Shown piece after piece: positions 28,907-32,219 of a stretch of 32,219 bases of DNA. Below the pieces are notes generated by a model, which made no database searches, was not told the DNA's origin, and saw nothing but the letters and a program-made list of their open reading frames with translations. The stretch spans positions 1-32,219 of the IMG/VR virus record IMGVR_UViG_3300035689_000060. The stretch is one strand, 5' to 3'. Numbering within the stretch: position 1 is the stretch's first letter; each line of letters begins with the position of its first letter. The stretch is from a virus. Position numbers and translations under genes: made by a program.

Positions 28907-29532
28907 ATTAGCTTATCTAAGTTTCTATTTTCCTTAATCGATTCTAGAATAAATAACTTCCAGATTTTATTCTTTGACTTTGCCCCTACGGTGACTTCAT
29001 CTATGTATCTAGTGCTGATCCTTAACTCCCTGCGAACATCCTTTTCAATGTCTTCTACCGGGTACTCCCAAGGCTTCAGGATTCCTTTCTCTTGGAACTT
29101 ATTAAACCAATTGCCTCCCCACTCAGCTAGATCCTTGCAGAACCCGCTTTCCTTTGCGCTTTGGTAGTTGTCCCTGAAGATCTGCTTTCCGATTTCTATC
29201 CATTGCGCTATCTCTTCCTCTGTAGGTTCTCTATCTACCCGGTTCATTGCCTGTACCTCCTGAACTATTTGGCTCTGGTGGTGTGCGTAGTATTGGTTGA
29301 TCCATACACTCACATTCTTTTCGTTCACATGGTAGAAGTCACCATACTGCCCACGCATCCCTGCATGAAGGATGTAATCCACTCGGCTTTCATTCATCCA
29401 TCCGTAGCTACTAAATAGCTTGTTCAGGCAGTTAAGTAATTCGACCCCGTCTTCTTGGCTGTACTCTTTAAATTGCTTAAGCCCGCAGACAAATTCCATT
29501 TTTTGCAGGTGCTTTAAAATTATTCCTTTCAT
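28903..29532 (-). CDS. hypothetical early protein
   Basis: A 209-residue helical protein (MKGIILKHLQKMEFVCGLKQ..., central SRVDYILHAGMRGQYGDFYH, NVSVWINQYY). It follows the replication initiator with an ATGA overlap and precedes the methyltransferase with another, the place of a helicase loader or replication accessory in related phages. I see no nucleotide-binding motif. The call is only that it is real and probably linked to replication. Confidence 0.65.
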   Translation of the reverse strand: MKGIILKHLQKMEFVCGLKQFKEYSQEDGVELLNCLNKLFSSYGWMNESRVDYILHAGMRGQYGDFYHVNEKNVSVWINQYYAHHQSQIVQEVQAMNRVDREPTEEEIAQWIEIGKQIFRDNYQSAKESGFCKDLAEWGGNWFNKFQEKGILKPWEYPVEDIEKDVRRELRISTRYIDEVTVGAKSKNKIWKLFILESIKENRNLDKLI

Positions 29533-30290
29533 AGGTTAGATTGTTTTTTTAGTTCTTCTTCTCTTAGTAGTTCCTGATACATATCAGCAAATATGTTTTT
29601 GCTTTTAGGCTTTTCTTCTTTCGGCCTGTAGGTAGGCTTGTTTGTTACTTTGCTTTGAAAGTTAATAGAATTTTTAATAAAATAATTAAAATCCCTTTTT
29701 AAATCCTGAATCGCTTTGAATTCTTTTCCTTCATTTACTGCTAGGTATTCCTGAATAAATTTAGCTAGATCAGAATCTGAAATATTGTGGAGGCTTTTTA
29801 GTTGATTAGCAAAAGGAATCTGCATAGGTTTTTCAATAAAAAATTCTTCCTCTATAATATATCTATTTAAGATTATTTCATTCTTTAATTCTTTTATTTC
29901 TTTAGTTGGTTTCACTTGCGTTTCACTTGCGTTCCAGATGCGTTTCACTTGCGTTTCACTATCGTTTCGCTCACCTTGGTAAGTGTCATATTTACAGATA
30001 GTTAGCCGTGTTGTTACCGTTTCGCTTTTTAGCAGAATCATTGAATCCTTCTCGAGCATTTTTAAAAATCTTAAAACCTTAGATTTGTTAATTTTCCACC
30101 TATTTGCCCAAGTTTCGTAGGAGTAAATTACCTCACCCCTGCTTACTTCTAGTAGCTGTCCCTTGATTAATACCCTTTTCGGTTCTATGTTTGCTGACAT
30201 CAAAATATCTAGCCACCACTTAAGGTATTCAGGCTTTGACCATATCCAATGATCTTGCAGCTGCCTGTGTAATTTTATCCATCCGCTCAT
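29529..30290 (-). CDS. replication initiator with N-terminal winged helix
   Basis: A 253-residue replisome-organiser-type protein. The N-terminus (SGWIKLHRQLQDHWIWSKPE..., RGEVIYSYETWANRWKINKS, then VLRFLKMLEKDSMI) is the winged-helix DNA-binding domain common to phage DnaD/RepA-like initiators. The middle is charged and low in conservation; here the gene carries tandem 11-bp iterons (29909-29974). About 165-215 (NISDSDLAKFIQEYLAVNEG) is helical and may contact helicase. The C-terminus is Lys/Glu-rich. It follows the leader with a terminator hairpin (30302-30340), so expression may be attenuated. Confidence 0.82.
   Translation of the reverse strand: MSGWIKLHRQLQDHWIWSKPEYLKWWLDILMSANIEPKRVLIKGQLLEVSRGEVIYSYETWANRWKINKSKVLRFLKMLEKDSMILLKSETVTTRLTICKYDTYQGERNDSETQVKRIWNASETQVKPTKEIKELKNEIILNRYIIEEEFFIEKPMQIPFANQLKSLHNISDSDLAKFIQEYLAVNEGKEFKAIQDLKRDFNYFIKNSINFQSKVTNKPTYRPKEEKPKSKNIFADMYQELLREEELKKQSNL
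29909..29974. other. candidate replication origin: six tandem 11-bp iterons
   Basis: Six consecutive 11-mers of GTTTCACTTGC type starting at 29909, 29920, 29931, 29942, 29953 and 29964. Three are identical, the others are GTTCCAGATGC, GTTTCACTATC and GTTTCGCTCAC. A seventh, GTTTCGCTTTT, begins at 30019, exactly 110 bp (10 units) from the first. An AT-rich tract flanks them (about 29830-29908), as expected for a DNA unwinding element. The 11-bp spacing matches one helical turn, not a codon multiple. An origin inside the initiator gene is known from phage lambda O. Confidence 0.7.
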
Positions 30291-30301
30291 TTTTTGAAAA
30301 T

Positions 30302-30334
30302 AAAAAAGCCCAACAGGTGAGAGTCTGTCGGGCT
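30302..30334 (-). terminator. strong rho-independent terminator in initiator leader
   Basis: Minus strand: AGCCCGACAG-8-nt loop-CTGTTGGGCT, 10 bp including one G-U pair, followed by TTTTTTATTTT. On the plus strand the G-U becomes an A-C mismatch, so it is built for the minus transcript. It lies 11 bp upstream of the replication initiator's start, so initiator expression needs readthrough or a promoter past it. Confidence 0.88.
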
Positions 30335-30390
30335 AGGTTAAAATAAACCTCTGGAATCATTCTTGCCTCTCACCGCAGGAATAATTCGAT
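30302..30390 (-). ncRNA. structured leader or small RNA with complementary hairpin loops
   Basis: From a candidate -7 box (TATATTCG, 30401-30394) to the terminator is about 87 nt. It can fold as a first hairpin with an 8-nt loop GGTGAGAG (30374-30367), a small AGGTT/AACCT hairpin (30336-30352 region), and the terminator whose loop reads ACTCTCAC (30324-30317). The two 8-nt loops are complementary over seven bases (GTGAGAG/CTCTCAC; eight if the first stem base opens), so a kissing interaction or a switch that disrupts the terminator is possible. The first hairpin stem is short (3+3 bp around a C-A mismatch). Confidence 0.45.
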
Positions 30391-30393
30391 ATT

Positions 30394-30428
30394 CGAATAT
30401 AGAAATTTTTTTCCATTATCCTACTAAA
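30394..30428 (-). promoter_or_regulatory. candidate promoter for the leader RNA
   Basis: TTTAG at 30428-30424, a 22-bp spacer and TATATTCG at 30401-30394 on the minus strand (each one mismatch to the Bacteroidota consensus). Start of transcription would fall near 30388, at the beginning of the structured leader. Confidence 0.35.
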
Positions 30429-30565
30429 TTCCTTCTTTTTAGTTGGTTATAAATGCACATATAGCTTACTCCAAATTCTATGGCTATGACCTTTGTAGGT
30501 ATTCGATCCTGCCATCTTTCAAAGATCACTTCCTTTTCGTATTCGGTTAGGTTTCGCCTTCTCAT
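30416..30565 (-). CDS. 49-aa HTH protein
   Basis: A 49-residue basic protein, MRRRNLTEYEKEVIFERWQD then IPTKVIAIEFGVSYMCIYNQ, a homeodomain-like helix-turn-helix ending in a basic tail. Start ATG 30565 overlaps the 68-aa gene stop as ATGA. Such mini-HTH proteins are common in phage early regions and may regulate the adjacent leader. Too small to carry any other domain. Confidence 0.7.
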   Translation of the reverse strand: MRRRNLTEYEKEVIFERWQDRIPTKVIAIEFGVSYMCIYNQLKRRNLVG

Positions 30566-30768
30566 TTGGATAGGCGATAATTTGCTACCCTCTTATCGTT
30601 TACGGTGATCATGTCCGTAACTATGTCGAAGCCTTCCTCCCGGATGTTAGCTATCCTAGCAGCAAGCCTAAAGCAGCCAAACATATTCAAGGCATCTAGC
30701 TGCGTAATAGATTTGCCATTTAGCAGCCATCCCTTGATCAAAGCGGTTTGTGAGTCAGTGGATTTCAT
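30562..30768 (-). CDS. small HTH domain protein (HTH_39-like)
   Basis: A 68-residue protein matching the PF14090-type helix-turn-helix pattern: LIKGWLLNGKSITQLDALNM (Q..L...G..IT..DAL), FGCFRLAARIANIREEGFDI (FG..RLAARI..LR..G..I), then a C-terminal VANYRLSK. Probably a DNA-binding regulator. ATGA overlaps with both neighbours. Confidence 0.78.
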   Translation of the reverse strand: MKSTDSQTALIKGWLLNGKSITQLDALNMFGCFRLAARIANIREEGFDIVTDMITVNDKRVANYRLSK

Positions 30769-31070
30769 AGGGATAAAATAAATTTTTTAGCCTCATTTAA
30801 ATGCTTATTGAATTCTTCTTCCGTGATCTCCAGATAGTTCTCAGGCTTTACCACATACTGCACATAGCGTAGATTCTCCAAGCGGATGCTAGGGAATAAC
30901 TCCAGAGCCAAAATACTTTCCTTGCTGCTAGGGTAGAATGTTACAGCTAGGCTAGTATTTTTGTCTATCAGCTTGTAGTGAGTGTACTCATTAATAGTAA
31001 AGTAGGTAGACAGGGTGAAATCAGATTCAACATCTACTGTTCTAAGGGTTTTGATTTTTAGATTTTCCAT
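30765..31070 (-). CDS. hypothetical early protein
   Basis: A 101-residue protein with mixed beta/alpha pattern (STYFTINEYTHYKLIDKNTS, LFPSIRLENLRYVQYVVKPE, then EEFNKHLNEAKKF). I do not recognise the family. The leader ACCAAAATCCAAAATGG before 1070 is the A-rich type. ATGA overlap with the HTH_39-like gene. Confidence 0.6.
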   Translation of the reverse strand: MENLKIKTLRTVDVESDFTLSTYFTINEYTHYKLIDKNTSLAVTFYPSSKESILALELFPSIRLENLRYVQYVVKPENYLEITEEEFNKHLNEAKKFILSL

Positions 31071-31082
31071 TTTGGATTTTGG

Positions 31083-31256
31083 TTAGTTGTTTAAAATAGT
31101 TAATACTTCTTCTTTAGTCATCTGGATCTCAGATGAAAATTCAGGTAGGTAGTAGAACTCACCACCTCTGAAAAATAGAGTTCCTTCGCCTCTAAATTTA
31201 GGATGCTTCACAAAGAATCTGTGACCTACTTTCTTGAGTGATTCTAGCTTTTGCAT
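31083..31256 (-). CDS. 57-aa hypothetical protein
   Basis: A 57-residue protein (MQKLESLKKVGHRFFVKHPK then FRGEGTLFFRGGEFYYL), ending TKEEVLTILNN. Coding start ATG 31256-31254 is 1 bp after the 33-aa gene stop. Basic first half, beta-rich middle; no motif recognised. Too short to appear as a long ORF but coupled in the operon. Confidence 0.6.
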   Translation of the reverse strand: MQKLESLKKVGHRFFVKHPKFRGEGTLFFRGGEFYYLPEFSSEIQMTKEEVLTILNN

Positions 31257-31257
31257 A

Positions 31258-31359
31258 TTACAATAATTTAAGGCCTAGCATGTAGCCAAGTGCAAAGATG
31301 GGCGAAAGGGCAAGGATCGTGTAAAGAATTTTGCCTGTAATCTGGAGTGCTTTTTTCAT
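31258..31359 (-). CDS. 33-aa single-span membrane peptide
   Basis: A 33-residue protein, MKKALQITGKILYTILALSP followed by IFALGYMLGLKLL: basic start and one membrane-length hydrophobic segment. A-rich leader (CCAAAATCCAAATG... type) and tight spacing to the 57-aa gene support it. It is the first gene behind the promoter at 31388-31417. Function unknown, possibly an early membrane-acting peptide. Confidence 0.55.
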   Translation of the reverse strand: MKKALQITGKILYTILALSPIFALGYMLGLKLL

Positions 31360-31387
31360 TTGGATTTTGGTTATGGTTAATGATGAA

Positions 31388-31417
31388 CAAAACTAATAAA
31401 TAAATTAGAATAACAAA
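31388..31417 (-). promoter_or_regulatory. Bacteroidota promoter for early operon
   Basis: Minus-strand -33 TTTG at 31417-31414, 18-bp spacer, -7 TAGTTTTG at 31395-31388 (exact TAnnTTTG). The 18-bp spacing is within the range reported for Flavobacterium. Transcription would start near 31381, ahead of the 33-aa peptide, and drive the operon toward the replication genes. Confidence 0.65.
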
Positions 31418-31425
31418 CTATTTTA

Positions 31426-31755
31426 TCACAAATATTTTTGAATCAATTTTTTATCTGTAGCCTCCTTGACTAAATCCGCCACTAGCTTAAACTTAATTTC
31501 TAGATCTTCAGCTATTTCTTTCTTGGAGTAACCCCAGCAGTACAGGGTAATTACCCGGTTGACTAGTTCCCTCGGCATCTCGTTTACTAGGTTGCTTCTC
31601 GGGTTATTGCATTGAACTTCTAACACCCCGTATAGGATGTAGTTTACAGTAGTTATCCTGATCCCCATGATCTCCGCTATCTGGTGCTTCGTGTTGCCTT
31701 GGGTGTATAGTTCCCGTACCAATGGGACTAGGCTTTCGTGCTTGCAAGCTGCCAT
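31426..31755 (-). CDS. double helix-turn-helix regulator
   Basis: A 109-residue protein with two HTH-like units: VRELYTQGNTKHQIAEIMGI (residues about 13-32) and VITLYCWGYSKKEIAEDLEI (about 68-87). The two repeats share L-Y-x-x-G-x-x-K-x-x-I-A-E, so it probably arose by duplication. Likely a DNA-binding regulator of early genes. It overlaps the 48-aa gene by 28 bp and precedes the strong promoter. Confidence 0.75.
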   Translation of the reverse strand: MAACKHESLVPLVRELYTQGNTKHQIAEIMGIRITTVNYILYGVLEVQCNNPRSNLVNEMPRELVNRVITLYCWGYSKKEIAEDLEIKFKLVADLVKEATDKKLIQKYL

Positions 31756-31874
31756 ATTTTCTCAAAGGTTTCGTTAAAAGGTAGCTTTTCAGTTTGGTAG
31801 GTAGACCTAACCCCCTTGGGGGCTAGATCACCGGGTCTCTGAATAAATTTTCCTAGGTATAGATAGTTGCTCAT
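31728..31874 (-). CDS. 48-aa hypothetical protein
   Basis: A 48-residue protein (MSNYLYLGKFIQRPGDLAPK then GVRSTYQTEKLPFNETFEKI). Its ATG overlaps the Gp157-like stop as ATGA and its end overlaps the double-HTH start by 28 bp, which supports translation. No family recognised. Confidence 0.6.
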   Translation of the reverse strand: MSNYLYLGKFIQRPGDLAPKGVRSTYQTEKLPFNETFEKIWQLASTKA

Positions 31875-32219
31875 TTGATTTGCAGATTAAAATTTTCAAT
31901 AATTCTAGCACCAAATACAGTCTCGCCTTTTTTGATTGCTTCTTTGATTGCCATCTTATCAGCAGTTACTACATTCTTCACATTCTGAAATAAAGAAGGC
32001 AGGGCTTCTACTACATCTACCTCCACCGCTTCGGATCTTCTCAATGAGATCTTAAATAAAGGTGAATCTATCTTCTCGATTCCGCTTACTAGCATGGCTT
32101 TCTTGAGGCTTTCTGTTAACCATGTGACCTTCTTATCCCGGCTTTCTTTCATAGCCTTGAGTCGCTTAATTTCAGCATCTATCTGATCGCTTTCCCCTTG
32201 GTAGTTGCTTATCACCTTA
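31871..32219 (-). CDS. Gp157-like protein, C-terminal part (cut by window end)
   Basis: Open from the window end and stopping at 31871; the visible part reads KVISNYQGESDQIDAEIKRL, then a coiled coil and SPLFKISLRRSEAVEVDVVE, DKMAIKEAIKKGETVFGARI, matching the Gp157 C-terminus. A GTG at 32215 would give an internal start, but the frame is open further and the N-terminus is at 103-1. Together they show that the window ends are neighbours in the phage chromosome. Confidence 0.85.
   Translation of the reverse strand, partial: KVISNYQGESDQIDAEIKRLKAMKESRDKKVTWLTESLKKAMLVSGIEKIDSPLFKISLRRSEAVEVDVVEALPSLFQNVKNVVTADKMAIKEAIKKGETVFGARIIENFNLQIK

Noticed and set aside
29909-29974. Direct repeats considered as a CRISPR array
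   Set aside because: Units are 11 bp without spacers and lie within a coding sequence; they fit iterons. No cas genes are present.
1-32219. Prophage or temperate module (integrase, excisionase, att sites)
   Set aside because: No tyrosine or serine recombinase and no transposase was found; a single XRE regulator is not enough to claim lysogeny.

Overview
The window reads as an almost complete genome of a tailed phage with siphovirus-type genes that infects a member of the Bacteroidota. The host assignment rests on three things. Genes start after A-rich leaders (for example ACCAAAATCCAAATG) instead of Shine-Dalgarno sites. Promoter candidates match the Bacteroidota -33 TTTG / -7 TAnnTTTG form. 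Several proteins belong to families I know mainly from Bacteroidota phages (DUF6712-like connector, portal with a C-terminal CRHEW domain, a 41-residue basic protein ending RGQGR). One Gp157-like gene is cut by the window ends: its N-terminus lies at 103-1 and its C-terminus at 32219-31871, both on the minus strand. The chromosome is therefore probably circular or circularly permuted, with only some tens of bases missing at the junction.

Almost everything is on the minus strand, with genes packed by ATGA or TAATG start/stop overlaps. In transcription order (high to low coordinates): (1) early/replication region 32219-26000: Gp157 C-terminus, small HTH regulators, a leader with a terminator and loop-loop complementarity, a replication initiator carrying 11-bp iterons (candidate origin), a C5-cytosine methyltransferase with a second gene nested in another frame, RusA resolvase, an XRE repressor with its own operator, a tRNA-like plus pseudoknot RNA region, and a sigma-like factor. 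(2) 26000-22700: an SSB-like acidic-tailed protein, HNH nuclease, ParB-like protein, FkbM-type methyltransferase and a TET/JBP-like 2OG-Fe(II) dioxygenase. (3) 22700-5200: terminase, tail chaperone with a T9 slippery run, tail proteins, S74 fibre, tape measure, protease, scaffold, capsid, tail tube, portal and connectors. (4) 5200-2350: lysis region with small membrane proteins, M15 peptidase, a phosphoesterase and a spanin-like membrane protein. (5) A short plus-strand block of three small genes at 1457-2289. (6) 1304-1: an LPD29-like protein, ERF annealing protein and the Gp157 N-terminus.

The best candidates for new biology are: a possible cytosine hypermodification pathway (C5-MTase, TET/JBP oxygenase, FkbM methyltransferase, ParB) with no glycosyltransferase seen; a 232-aa gene nested out of frame inside the methyltransferase; a tRNA-like fold with a 16-nt anticodon loop followed by an H-type pseudoknot; a leader RNA whose two hairpin loops are mutually complementary upstream of the replication initiator; and an iteron origin inside that initiator gene. 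No integrase or transposase was seen. All calls come from reading the sequence and family knowledge; no database search was run.
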